A stretch of 64,000 nt of DNA, taken from a bacterium (GTDB taxonomy: Bacteria > Deinococcota > Deinococci > Deinococcales > Deinococcaceae). Made by a program: the position numbers and the translations under genes. The notes beneath the pieces were generated by a model, which did not search any database, had not been told where the DNA came from, and was given only the letters and a program-made list of their open reading frames with translations. The stretch lies in NCBI GenBank assembly GCA_021810505.1, contig JAJZIR010000007.1, forward strand, positions 1 through 64,000, in the 5' to 3' direction. Positions 46,198 to 54,483 of this stretch are shown here, in pieces (position 1 is the stretch's first letter; each line of letters opens with the position of its first letter).

Positions 46198-47298
46198 GTG
46201 ACTCAGCCCAACCCACTCACCAGCTCCCAGCTGGAATCGCTCTGCCGGGGCGTGGCCAGCCGGGCGGCCGCCGCCGACCGCGAGGGGCGCGTCCCCGAGG
46301 CGGACCTAGAGGCGCTCCGGGGATCCGGCTACCTGCTGCTCTCCCTGCCCAGCCGCCTAGGCGGCTTAGGGGCTGACCTGAGCGCCTGCACGCAGGCCCA
46401 GCTCGAGTTGGCCGCGGCCAGCACCTCGACCGCGCTGGTCGCGGCCATGCCGCTGCAGCTCTTCGGCCACGCCGCCGAGGCCGGGTCCTGGAGCGAGCGG
46501 AGCTTAGAAAAGCTGGCCGCGCTGGCCCGGGAAGGAGCCCTGATCAACGCCGCCGCCAGCGAGCCGGATCTGGGCAGCCCCTCGCGCGGCGGCCTGCCGG
46601 ACACCTATCTGGAGCGGACCGGGAGCGGGTTTCGCCTGAGCGGCCAGAAGTCCTGGACCACCGGCGGCCCCAGGCTGACCCACCTGATCGTCCGGGCCCG
46701 CCTGGAGGATCAGGTGGTCAACGCCCTAGTCCCCAACCACCTGCCCGGTATCACCTGGGATCAGGAGTGGCCGGGCAGCCTGGCCCTGCGCGCCTCGGAG
46801 AGCCGCAGCGTCCGCTTTGAAGCGGTGGAGCTGCCGCGGGACGCCCTGGTGGAGCCGGGACCGGGGGGCGGAGAGCGCAACCGCTGGTTCCCGGCCCTGA
46901 TCGCCGCGACCTACTTAGGGACCGGCCTAGGCGCCTACCGGGCCGCGCTGGACTACGCCCGCTCCCGGGTTCCCACCGCGCTGGGACGGCCTATCGCCAC
47001 CCTGCCGGCCATCCAGCGCCAGATCGGGGAGATGGGGATCCGCCTGGAAGCGGCCAAGACCCTGCTGGGCCGGGCCGCAGCCGGCAGCTACCCGGAGGTA
47101 GTGGCCGCCAAGTACCTGGCCACCGAGGCGGCTTTGGGGATCACCGAGCTGGCCCTGAGCGCGGTGGGGGGCGCCGCGGTCAGCCCGGAGCTGCCCTTCG
47201 AGCGCTACTTCCGCGACGCCCGGGGCGGCCGGATGCACCCGCCCTCCGGGGACGCGGCGCTGGAGCTGGTGGGCAAGGAAGCTCTGGGCGCGGTGTAA
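46198..47298 (+). CDS. Acyl-CoA dehydrogenase-family flavoprotein
   Basis: 366 residues from a GTG with GGAGG 5 nt upstream. GYLLLSLPSRLGGLGADLSA, GALINAAASEPDLGSPSRGG, GFRLSGQKSWTTGG (flavin-contacting loop) and LPAIQRQIGEMGIRLEAAKT follow the family order. The terminal helices (SAVGGAAVSPELPFERYFRD and GGRMHPPSGD) resemble the DszC/monooxygenase-like branch. It could oxidise an acyl-CoA or act as a flavin-dependent monooxygenase. Its TAA stop lies inside the first GTAAGAA operator repeat of the second pilin gene. Confidence 0.85.
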   Translation: MTQPNPLTSSQLESLCRGVASRAAAADREGRVPEADLEALRGSGYLLLSLPSRLGGLGADLSACTQAQLELAAASTSTALVAAMPLQLFGHAAEAGSWSERSLEKLAALAREGALINAAASEPDLGSPSRGGLPDTYLERTGSGFRLSGQKSWTTGGPRLTHLIVRARLEDQVVNALVPNHLPGITWDQEWPGSLALRASESRSVRFEAVELPRDALVEPGPGGGERNRWFPALIAATYLGTGLGAYRAALDYARSRVPTALGRPIATLPAIQRQIGEMGIRLEAAKTLLGRAAAGSYPEVVAAKYLATEAALGITELALSAVGGAAVSPELPFERYFRDARGGRMHPPSGDAALELVGKEALGAV

Positions 47299-47312
47299 GA
47301 ACGCTGTAAGAA
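47295..47312 (+). promoter_or_regulatory. Tandem GTAAGAA repeats (11-bp period) upstream of second pilin gene
   Basis: GTAAGAA at 47295 and 47306, 9 bp before CAGAAT (47322-47327), with TGGGCA in between. The first repeat contains the stop codon of the upstream gene. Same architecture as 44351-44368. Confidence 0.65.
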
Positions 47313-47378
47313 AACACTGGGCAGAATAAACCTGCGCGTGGAAGAACTCGGGGACCCCGGGCACCGCAGGAGGATTTC

Positions 47379-47828
47379 ATGAAGAACCGCGTCCAGCAAG
47401 GTTTCACCCTCATCGAGCTGCTGATCGTCATCGCGATCATCGGCATCCTCGCCGCCGTCCTGATCCCCAACCTGCTCAACGCCCGCAACCTGGCCATCAA
47501 GCGCGCCGCCCAGGCCTACAGCTCCAACGTCGACACCGCCCTGACCGCGGCGCTGAGCGGGGACTCCCAGCTGTCGCCCAGCGACTTCTACAACGGCAAC
47601 CTGGCGGGACTTACTACTTCAGGCTGCGGAACCGGCACCAACGGGACCGGCGCGGTCAGCCAGATCACCTTCACTTCCCCCGCCATCACCGCCAACTTCG
47701 GCTGGGGCCCGGCGCCGGCCGATATCAGCAGCTGCATCATCAGCGGTGACACCACCACCGGCACCATCAGCGTCAGCGTGATCACCTCCATCGGCCCCAC
47801 CACCTACGTCAACGGCGTAGCGCAGTAA
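47379..47828 (+). CDS. pilA: Type IV major pilin (PilA-like), copy 2
   Basis: 149 residues. Leader MKNRVQQG, then mature FTLIELLIVIAIIGILAAVL, identical to copy 1 through the N-terminal helix. The globular part differs in the middle (SPSDFYNGNLAGLTTSGCGT) and returns to similarity at ANFGWGPAP and VITSIGPTTYVNGVAQ. Cys pair in TTSGCGTG and ISSCII. Strong Shine-Dalgarno CAGGAGG. A terminator follows directly, so it is monocistronic. Probably the principal pilin given the better ribosome-binding site, which is inference. Confidence 0.95.
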   Translation: MKNRVQQGFTLIELLIVIAIIGILAAVLIPNLLNARNLAIKRAAQAYSSNVDTALTAALSGDSQLSPSDFYNGNLAGLTTSGCGTGTNGTGAVSQITFTSPAITANFGWGPAPADISSCIISGDTTTGTISVSVITSIGPTTYVNGVAQ

Positions 47829-47842
47829 AGCAGTTCCCCGCC

Positions 47843-47868
47843 AGCGGACCCGGTCACCCGGGTCCGCT
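47843..47868. terminator. Terminator between pilin gene and alaS
   Basis: AGCGGACCCGG, loop TCAC, CCGGGTCCGCT: a perfect 11-bp stem followed by GCTCTTT on the plus strand, between convergent genes. Confidence 0.8.
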
Positions 47869-47886
47869 GCTCTTTGGGAAGCGGCC

Positions 47887-50541
47887 TCAGCCCTCTCTGA
47901 GCCGCTCCAGAGCCCGCTCCGGGAAGGTCAGGCCGGCTTGGGCCAGCTCCGGGCGGCCGCCACCCCGGCCGCCGGCGGCCCCGGCCAACAGGGCGGCCAG
48001 CCTGCCGGCGTGGGCACCCCGCCCCACCGCTTCCCGGCTGGCTTTGACCACCAGGCCCCTATCGCCCACTACCGCCGCCAAGTCCGCACCGGAGCGCTCC
48101 AGCAGCCGGTCGGCGGCGCCGCGCAGCGCTTCTCCCTCCAGGGAGACCCTCAGGGCCGCCACCTCGAAGTCGCCGAAGCGGAGCCGCTCCTCCTGGGCCT
48201 GGGCCAGCTCCAACTCGGCGACCCGCTGCCGGGCGCCCTGCAGCTCCCTGCCCTGCTCGGCGAGCTGGCGCTGCAGGGCGCCCAGGCGCTCCTCGACCTG
48301 ACCCCCCAGGGCCTGGGCCAGGTCGCTCAGCCGGGCCAGCTGGGCGCGCAGGTAGCGGGTCGCCGGGGGGCCAGCCAAGGCCTCCAGGCGGCGCACCCCG
48401 GAGGCCAGCGCCTCCTCGCTGACGATCACGAAGGCTCCCAGCTGGCCGGTGCGCCGCAGGTGGGTGCCGCCGCAGAGCTCGCGGCTGATCAGGGTCCGGC
48501 CCAGCCGGCTGGGCCCGGGGATCTCCACCATCCGCACCACTTCCCCGTACTTCTCGCCGAACAGGGCCATGGCCCCCAACGCCTTGGCTTCGGCCTGCGG
48601 CAGCTCCCGCCAGCTGACCTCCGCGTCCAGGGCGGCCCACTCCGAGACCAACTCCTCGGCGGCGGCCAGCTCGGCGCCGCTCAGGGGGGCGGGGTGGGTG
48701 AAGTCGAAGCGCAACCGGGTAGGGGTCACCAAGCTGCCGGCCTGGTGGACGCCCTCTCCCAGCACTTCTCTCAGCGCCGCCTGCAGCAGGTGGGTGGCGG
48801 TGTGGTGGCGCTCAGCGCCGTTCCGGAGCTCCGAGACCTGCACCTCCACCTCCTGGCCCAACTCCAAGCCGCCGGCCAGGACCCTGAGCTCCTGCAGGAT
48901 CAAGCCCTGGCCGCTGCGCCGGGTGGCGAGGACCTCGGCCTCGCCCCCGGGCCAGCGCAAGCTGCCGCTGTCCCCTACCTGGCCGCCCCCTTCGGGGTAG
49001 CAAGGGGTCTGGTCCAGCACGACCTGGCCCAAGACCCCTTCGGGCAACCGCGAGACCTCCTCGCCGGAGACCAGCAGGGCCAGCACCTTGGCCCTGGCCG
49101 AGCGCTGCGCGTAACCCAGAAAGCGGGTCTCCCCTGCCTCCCGGAGCACCCGGTCCAAGACCTCGCTGACCTCACCGAAGAGCTGAGCCTTCCCGAACTT
49201 GCTGCCGGCGCGGGCCCGCTCCTGCTGGGAGCGGAGCGCTTCCTCAAAGGCGGCGCGGTCCACCTCGACCCCCCGCTCGGCAGCCACCTCCTCGGTGAGA
49301 TCCAAGGGAAAGCCGTAGGTGTCGTAGAGGGTGAAGGCCGCTGCGCCGTCCAGGACCGACCCCCTGGGCAGATCGGCCAACCGGGCCTCTAGGCGGGCAG
49401 TCCCGTGCTCCAAGGTGGCCAGGAAGCGCTCCTCTTCGGCGCGCACCGCGCCGGCCACCGCCAGCTGGGCCCGCTCCAGCTCGGGGTAGGCGTCAGCCAA
49501 GGTCTCCACCACCAGCGGCACCAAGCCGAACAGCAGCGGCTCCTTCTGCCCCAGCAGGTAGGCGTGGCGGGAGGCCCGCCGGAGCAGCTTGCGGATCACG
49601 TAGCCCCTCCCGGTGTTGCTGAGGACCACCCCGTCGGCCAGGGCCACCGTCACCGCCCGGATGTGATCGGCGATGACCCGGTGGGACAGGCTCTGCGCCC
49701 CCAAGTAGGGCCGCCCGCTCAGCTCGCAGACCGCCAGGATCAGCGGCTTGAACAGGTCGGTCTCGTAGAGGTCGGGGACGGCCTGCGAGATCGCCGCCGC
49801 CCGGTAGAGCCCCAGGCCGGTGTCGATGTTCTTGTAGGGCAGGGGATTCAGAACGCCCCCGTCGGCGCGGTCGAACTGCGGGAAGACCAGGTTCCAGACC
49901 TCGACGAAGCGGTCCGATTCCCGCGTCCGCGCGTAGTCCTGCCAGGTGTCTGAGCCAAAGGCCGGGCCGCGGTCGTAGAACACCTCGCTGCAGGGACCGC
50001 AGGGGCCGTTGGGGCCCTTGCTGGGGGCGTCGGCCGGCCAGAAGTTCTCGTCGGCCCCGAAGCGCAAAACCCGCTGTTCGGGGAGCCCCAGCTCCTCCAC
50101 CCAGATCTGGTAGGCCTCCTGGTCGTCCTGATAGACGGTGGCGTAGAGCCGCTCGCCCTCCAAGCCCAAGCCGGCTTCCGGAGAGGTGAGGAATTCCCAA
50201 GCCCACAGGACCGCCTCGCGCTTGAAGTAGTCGCCGAAGCTGAAGTTGCCCAGCATCTCGAAGAAGCTGTTGTGGCGGGCGGTGCGGCCGACGTTCTCGA
50301 TGTCGCCGATCCGCAGGCACTTCTGTGCGGTCACCACCCTAGGCCACTCGCCTTGGATACCTGGAAAGCGGGGGGTGGCCCCCAGGAAGTAGGGTTTGAA
50401 CTGGACCATTCCGGCCACGCTGAACAGCAGGGTGGGATCCTTGGGGATCAGCGAATCGGAAGGGTAGCGCAGGTGCCCCCGGGCCGCGAAGAAAGCCAGG
50501 AAGCGCTCGCGGATCTCGGAGGAGCTCAAGGCATGGGGCAT
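47887..50541 (-). CDS. alaS: Alanyl-tRNA synthetase
   Basis: 884 residues, normal length. The catalytic domain starts SSSEIRERFLAFFAARGHLR with KDPTLLFSVAGMVQFKPYFL and HNSFFEMLGNFSFGDYFKRE. The editing domain has HHTATHLLQAALREVLG (zinc site) and RELCGGTHLRRTGQLG. The C-terminal coiled coil plus C-Ala domain follows, with GGRGGGRPELAQAG near the end. It charges tRNA-Ala; a tRNA-Ala gene is at 60724 in this window. The ATG is 6 nt after TATACT on the minus strand. Confidence 0.97.
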   Translation of the reverse strand: MPHALSSSEIRERFLAFFAARGHLRYPSDSLIPKDPTLLFSVAGMVQFKPYFLGATPRFPGIQGEWPRVVTAQKCLRIGDIENVGRTARHNSFFEMLGNFSFGDYFKREAVLWAWEFLTSPEAGLGLEGERLYATVYQDDQEAYQIWVEELGLPEQRVLRFGADENFWPADAPSKGPNGPCGPCSEVFYDRGPAFGSDTWQDYARTRESDRFVEVWNLVFPQFDRADGGVLNPLPYKNIDTGLGLYRAAAISQAVPDLYETDLFKPLILAVCELSGRPYLGAQSLSHRVIADHIRAVTVALADGVVLSNTGRGYVIRKLLRRASRHAYLLGQKEPLLFGLVPLVVETLADAYPELERAQLAVAGAVRAEEERFLATLEHGTARLEARLADLPRGSVLDGAAAFTLYDTYGFPLDLTEEVAAERGVEVDRAAFEEALRSQQERARAGSKFGKAQLFGEVSEVLDRVLREAGETRFLGYAQRSARAKVLALLVSGEEVSRLPEGVLGQVVLDQTPCYPEGGGQVGDSGSLRWPGGEAEVLATRRSGQGLILQELRVLAGGLELGQEVEVQVSELRNGAERHHTATHLLQAALREVLGEGVHQAGSLVTPTRLRFDFTHPAPLSGAELAAAEELVSEWAALDAEVSWRELPQAEAKALGAMALFGEKYGEVVRMVEIPGPSRLGRTLISRELCGGTHLRRTGQLGAFVIVSEEALASGVRRLEALAGPPATRYLRAQLARLSDLAQALGGQVEERLGALQRQLAEQGRELQGARQRVAELELAQAQEERLRFGDFEVAALRVSLEGEALRGAADRLLERSGADLAAVVGDRGLVVKASREAVGRGAHAGRLAALLAGAAGGRGGGRPELAQAGLTFPERALERLREG

Positions 50542-50547
50542 TTCCCC

Positions 50548-50553
50548 AGTATA
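50548..50553 (-). promoter_or_regulatory. -10 box TATACT, leaderless start for alaS
   Basis: On the minus strand TATACT is 6 nt before the ATG at 50541. It lies immediately after the response-regulator stop codon. Confidence 0.55.
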
Positions 50554-50558
50554 GAGGG

Positions 50559-51206
50559 CTATTCCAGCCTGGCGATGCCCTCTCGGATGGCGAACAGCGC
50601 CGCCTGGGTGCGGTTGTTGAGCTGCAGCTTGGCGAAGATCTCGGAGAGCCTATTGCGCACGGTCTTCTCGGAGATATCGAGCTGCATGGCGATGTCTTGG
50701 TTGCTGGAGCCCTGGGCCAATAGCCGAAGGATGGTGGTCTCCCGCTCGTTGAGGTCGTGGTGCTTGCCGCTGGGCAGGGTCTCGCGCTTGTGGCGGAAGT
50801 CGTCCAGAACGCTCTGGGCTAGGTCACCCTCCAGCAGCGCCTCGCCGTCGGCCACCCGGCGGATGGCCTTGAGCAGGGCGGCCGCGTCGGCGTCCTTGAG
50901 CACGTAGCCGCGCGCCCCAGCCTTGACCGCCTCGAAGACGTAGCTGTCCTGCCGGTACATGGTGATGATGATGACTTTGGCCGCCGGGTCGATCTCCAGA
51001 ATGCTCTGGCAGGCCTTGACCCCGTCTACCTCGGGCATCTGGATGTCCATCAGGATCAGGTCCGGACGGGTCTCGGCGGCGTAGCGGATGGCTTCGCGGC
51101 CGTCGGCGGCCTCCCCGATCACCCGGATGTCGCCCTCGCTCTCCAGCAGGCTCTTCATACCCTGGCGGAACAGGGCGTGGTCATCAGCCAGCAGGACGCG
51201 GATCAT
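50559..51206 (-). CDS. NarL/FixJ-family two-component response regulator
   Basis: 215 residues. Receiver domain: [20 protein letters not shown], the phospho-acceptor Asp in [13 protein letters not shown] (about residue 54), Thr in [10 protein letters not shown] and Lys in [10 protein letters not shown]. LuxR-type [23 protein letters not shown] and [20 protein letters not shown]. No histidine kinase gene is adjacent, so it is an orphan here. It ends 5 nt before the alaS -10 box. Confidence 0.95.
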   Translation of the reverse strand: MIRVLLADDHALFRQGMKSLLESEGDIRVIGEAADGREAIRYAAETRPDLILMDIQMPEVDGVKACQSILEIDPAAKVIIITMYRQDSYVFEAVKAGARGYVLKDADAAALLKAIRRVADGEALLEGDLAQSVLDDFRHKRETLPSGKHHDLNERETTILRLLAQGSSNQDIAMQLDISEKTVRNRLSEIFAKLQLNNRTQAALFAIREGIARLE

Positions 51207-51212
51207 GTGTGC

Positions 51213-51218
51213 ATTGTA
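51213..51218 (-). promoter_or_regulatory. -10 box TACAAT, leaderless start for response regulator
   Basis: On the minus strand TACAAT is 6 nt before the ATG at 51206. Confidence 0.5.
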
Positions 51219-51261
51219 GGAACTAGACGTAGGGGATACCTTGCGCTAGGCTACCTTCTGA

Positions 51262-51741
51262 GTGGGCTTTCTGCTGTCTTCCAACATCACCTGGTTCGAC
51301 GGGCTGCTCATCACCCTCTGGGGGGCGCTGGTGGCGTTGGGCTTCCGCAAGGGGCTCTCCGGGCTGGCCTGGGTGCTGGGCCTGCTGCTGATCTGGCCGG
51401 TCATCACCGCTCTGGGCGGGCGCGGAGGCATCCTGGCGCTGCCGATCGGCCTGTTGCTGGGCTTCCTGATCAGCTGGGTAGCCCAGCGCTTTCAGCCCTC
51501 GGAGCTGGAGCTCTGGCAGGCGCTGCTGGGGGCGGTTTCCGGGCTGGTGGTGGGCGGCCTGACCGTGGCCGCCCTAGCGCTCAGCTTCCCCATCCAGCTG
51601 GGCAGCTATCCAGGGGCCGACATGCCCAGCTCCCTTTACGACGCGGTGGGCAACTCGCTGGTCCAGCGCAGCCTGTCCTTCGTGTGGGGCGGCCCGGTAC
51701 TGCTCAAGCGCTACCTGGTCCCCGACCAGGTCAGCCGCTGA
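51262..51741 (+). CDS. Small integral membrane protein, CvpA-like
   Basis: 159 residues, about four hydrophobic segments. WFDGLLITLWGALVALGFRKGLSGLAWVLG has the shape of the CvpA/colicin V production family start. It continues GILALPIGLLLGFLISWVAQ and LLGAVSGLVVGGLTVAALAL, and ends in a polar C-terminus. CvpA-family assignment is tentative. TACCTT or TAGGCT lies just before the GTG start, consistent with a leaderless transcript divergent from the response regulator. Confidence 0.6.
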   Translation: MGFLLSSNITWFDGLLITLWGALVALGFRKGLSGLAWVLGLLLIWPVITALGGRGGILALPIGLLLGFLISWVAQRFQPSELELWQALLGAVSGLVVGGLTVAALALSFPIQLGSYPGADMPSSLYDAVGNSLVQRSLSFVWGGPVLLKRYLVPDQVSR

Positions 51742-51760
51742 GCTTCAGGGGCCCCCTGGG

Positions 51761-52642
51761 CTAGGGCCAGGCATAGACGTAGCGGCGGGGAGGCTGGTAG
51801 CGCCCAGCCTCAGCCGCTGCGACCACCGTCCGGATCTGGCTCAACACCGAGCTGGGCGTCGCGTTCCAGACCCCCACATCCAGCCGGGTGAGCCGCAAGG
51901 GGTCGGCGCCGGGCAAGACCGGCCAGCCCAAGGTGGTGAACAGGTCCTGGTAGCCGGCTTCCCTGGCCAGGCGGAGAAAGGTGCTGGTGTACTGACCGTA
52001 AGGGTCAACCATGGCTAGGACCGGCTGGCCGGTAGCGGCCGTGATCACCCGCCTGGCCCGGCGCAAGTCGCGCAGGACCAGGCGCCGGTAAACCGGCTCG
52101 GGCTCCGGCTGGCCGTCCGGCAGCAGCGGCCGCCCTACCGTGGCCGGAAGCGTCTGGGTGGAGCTGACCGCCACCGCACGGTGCAGGTTATAGGTCTCCG
52201 CGCCGAAGCTGAAAACCCCGCTGGCCTGCATCCTACGCACCTCCTTCCAGGTCAGGTCGTTGGCCAACCGACCCACGTAGGAGGCGATCAGGAACACGGT
52301 GGCCGGAATCCGCTCGCGCCGGAGCAGCGGCAGGGCGTAGCGGTAGATGCCCCGGTAGCCGTTGTCGAAGACCAGCAGCAGCGCCCCCGGGGGAACCGGA
52401 CGCCGCGGCCCCCCCTGGCCTAGGAAAGCGCGCAGCTGGGAAAGGGTGATGAAGCGGAAGCCCTTGTGCAGCAGCAGCTGGATCTGGGCTCTGAAGGTAG
52501 CCGGCGAGACGGTGTCGGTGTACGGGGGGACCACCTTGGCGACGTCGTGGTAAGTGAGCACCACCACCTGGTTGCGGTAGGGGACGGAGGCGGCCAGCGC
52601 CCAGACGAAGAACCAGGGAAGTAACCAGAGGCTACGGGGCAC
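51761..52642 (-). CDS. Polysaccharide deacetylase-fold protein with altered catalytic motifs
   Basis: 293 residues with an N-terminal signal (LWLLPWFFVWALAASVPY). VVVLTYHDVAKVVPPYTDT opens the NodB domain, but the TFDDG motif is LLVFDNGYRGIYRYALPLLR, with the second Asp changed to Asn. The HxxxH metal motif is FSFGAETYNLHRAV, with the first His changed to Glu. Later parts (MVDPYGQYTSTFLRLAREAG, YQDLFTTLGW) are family-like. Canonical members de-N-acetylate poly-GlcNAc or peptidoglycan. Here the metal site may be changed or lost. GTG 52642 has AAGGAGG 5 nt upstream. Confidence 0.82.
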   Translation of the reverse strand: MPRSLWLLPWFFVWALAASVPYRNQVVVLTYHDVAKVVPPYTDTVSPATFRAQIQLLLHKGFRFITLSQLRAFLGQGGPRRPVPPGALLLVFDNGYRGIYRYALPLLRRERIPATVFLIASYVGRLANDLTWKEVRRMQASGVFSFGAETYNLHRAVAVSSTQTLPATVGRPLLPDGQPEPEPVYRRLVLRDLRRARRVITAATGQPVLAMVDPYGQYTSTFLRLAREAGYQDLFTTLGWPVLPGADPLRLTRLDVGVWNATPSSVLSQIRTVVAAAEAGRYQPPRRYVYAWP

Positions 52643-52688
52643 GCCCACCTCCTTGGACTCTTTGTAGCGCGCGGAGATGAGCGCTGGT

Positions 52689-53312
52689 TCAGCGATGCAC
52701 CCCGGGCGGGCGCCCGGCCCGCTCCGCCTGGCGGCGCCAGCGCCACAGCTCGGCGATGATCCGCCTGGCCACCTCCTGGGACTGCCGGCCCTCCGAGGAG
52801 ACCCGCAAGTCGGCCAGGGCGTAGGTTCCGGCCCGCTCGCGCATCAGCCGCTCGATGGTGCCCAGGGGGTCCTCGGTCTGGAGCAGCGGCCGCTCGCTGC
52901 GGCGGGTGCGGGCCAGCACCGTCTCCGGGCGGGCTTCCAAGGCCACCACCGGACCCCTGGCCCGCAGCAGCTGGCGGCAGGCCGGCTGGATGAAGGTCCC
53001 GCCGCCCAAAGCCACCACCAGCAAGTCCGCGCCGGTCACCCGGCGGACCAGCTCCAGCTCCAGCTCCCGGAAAGCCGCCTCACCCTGCTCGGCGAAGATC
53101 TGGGAGACGCTCCGGCCGGTGGCCCGCTCGATCAGCCGGTCGGTGTCCACGAAGTACAGGCCCAGCTGGCGGGCCAGCTCCCAGCCGACCCGGCTCTTGC
53201 CGGTCCCCATGAAACCGGTCAGGGCCACCCAGGAGGTGGGCCTGGGGCGCCGGGGGTTGGGCAGGAAATGCCCGGCTGGAGGCAGCTGCAGCTCAGAGAT
53301 AGCGCCGGGCAT
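52689..53312 (-). CDS. aroK: Shikimate kinase
   Basis: 207 residues; the conserved part starts near residue 27. Walker A VALTGFMGTGKSRVGWELAR, shikimate-binding DTDRLIERATGRSVSQIF, FRELELELV and GGGTFIQPACRQLL, and the lid ERPLLQ. It phosphorylates shikimate. The start overlaps the end of aroC by 20 bp. A shorter start within the first 25 residues is possible but none is better supported. Confidence 0.93.
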   Translation of the reverse strand: MPGAISELQLPPAGHFLPNPRRPRPTSWVALTGFMGTGKSRVGWELARQLGLYFVDTDRLIERATGRSVSQIFAEQGEAAFRELELELVRRVTGADLLVVALGGGTFIQPACRQLLRARGPVVALEARPETVLARTRRSERPLLQTEDPLGTIERLMRERAGTYALADLRVSSEGRQSQEVARRIIAELWRWRRQAERAGRPPGVHR

Positions 53313-54444
53313 AGGTCAGGTCGGCCGCGAAGCGCTCGCGGATTTGCTCCATGCTGTCGCCGCCGAGCTTCTCCAGCAGCGCGTTGGCCAGGGTCCAGGC
53401 CACCACCATCTGGACGATCACCGCGCAGGCCGGGACCGCGGTGGTGTCCGAGCGCTCGATGGCGGCGTCGGCCGGCTGGTGGGTGACGATGTCGACCGCC
53501 GGCAGCGGCCGCATCAGGGTGGCGATCGGCTTCATGGCCGCGCGCAGCAACAACTCCTCGCCGTTGGTCATGCCACCCTCGATGCCGCCGGCGCTGTTGC
53601 TGCTGCGCGCGAAGCCCTGCTCGCCGTAGAGGATGGGGTCGTGGACCTGCTGGCCGGGCAGCCGAGCGGCCTGGAAGCCCAGGCCGATCTCCACGCCTTT
53701 GATCGCCTGCACGCTCATCACCGCCTGGGCCAGCAGGCCGTCCAGCTTGCGGTCCCAGTGCACGTGGCTGCCCAGGCCGATGGGCAGGCCGCGGTAGCGC
53801 ACCTCGACCACCCCGCCCAGGGTGTCGCCGCGCTCCTTGGCGGCGTCGATCTCGGCCACCATGGCCGCGCTGGCCTCGGGATCGGGGCAGGAGACCGGGC
53901 TGTTCCAGATGGCCCCGGGGTCGTCCCAGTCCAGGGAGGCGTGCGAGGTGACACCGCCCAACTCGCGGACCAGGCTGGCGCCGCCGATCCCCAATTCCCC
54001 CAGCAGGGCGTGGGCCACCGCGCCCACCGCCACCCGCGCAGCGGTCTCCCTGGCCGAGGCGCGCTCCAACACGTCGCGCAGATCGGAGAGCCGGTATTTG
54101 ATCCCGCCAGCCAGGTCGGCGTGGCCCGGCCGGGGGCGGCTGACCCGGCGCTTGCGCGGCCCCTCGCTGGGGGAGGGATCCATCACCTCCAGCCAGTTCT
54201 GGTGATCGCGGTTGAGGATGGCCAAAGCCAGCGGCGCGCCGGTGGTGCGGCCCTGGCGGACCCCGGCCAGCAACTGCACCCGGTCGGTCTCGATCTGCAT
54301 CCTGCGGCCGCGGCCGTAGCCGCCCTGGCGGCGGGCCAACCAGATATCGATCTGCTCCGCGCGCAGCGGCAATCCGGCCGGCAGGCCCTCGATGATGGCG
54401 GTGAGCTGGGGACCGTGGGACTCCCCAGCGGTAAGAAATCGCAT
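53293..54444 (-). CDS. aroC: Chorismate synthase
   Basis: 383 residues. MRFLTAGESHGPQLTAIIEG is the first signature, then RRQGGYGRGRRMQIETDRV, PGHADLAGGIKY, RASARETAARVAVGA, and NSAGGIEGGMTNGEELLLRA. It makes chorismate from EPSP using reduced FMN. TAGACT preceded by TGC lies 6 nt before the ATG. It is downstream of pilQ on the same strand and overlaps aroK, giving the order pilM-N-O-W-Q-aroC-aroK. Confidence 0.96.
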   Translation of the reverse strand: MRFLTAGESHGPQLTAIIEGLPAGLPLRAEQIDIWLARRQGGYGRGRRMQIETDRVQLLAGVRQGRTTGAPLALAILNRDHQNWLEVMDPSPSEGPRKRRVSRPRPGHADLAGGIKYRLSDLRDVLERASARETAARVAVGAVAHALLGELGIGGASLVRELGGVTSHASLDWDDPGAIWNSPVSCPDPEASAAMVAEIDAAKERGDTLGGVVEVRYRGLPIGLGSHVHWDRKLDGLLAQAVMSVQAIKGVEIGLGFQAARLPGQQVHDPILYGEQGFARSSNSAGGIEGGMTNGEELLLRAAMKPIATLMRPLPAVDIVTHQPADAAIERSDTTAVPACAVIVQMVVAWTLANALLEKLGGDSMEQIRERFAADLTYARRYL

Positions 54445-54450
54445 GGGCCG

Positions 54451-54456
54451 AGTCTA
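54451..54456 (-). promoter_or_regulatory. Extended -10 TGCTAGACT, leaderless start for aroC-aroK
   Basis: On the minus strand TAGACT is 6 nt before the aroC ATG, in the 39-bp gap after pilQ. The aro genes can therefore be transcribed apart from the pil operon. Confidence 0.55.
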
Positions 54457-54483
54457 GCACTGACCCGGCCGCCGCTCGGCCAG

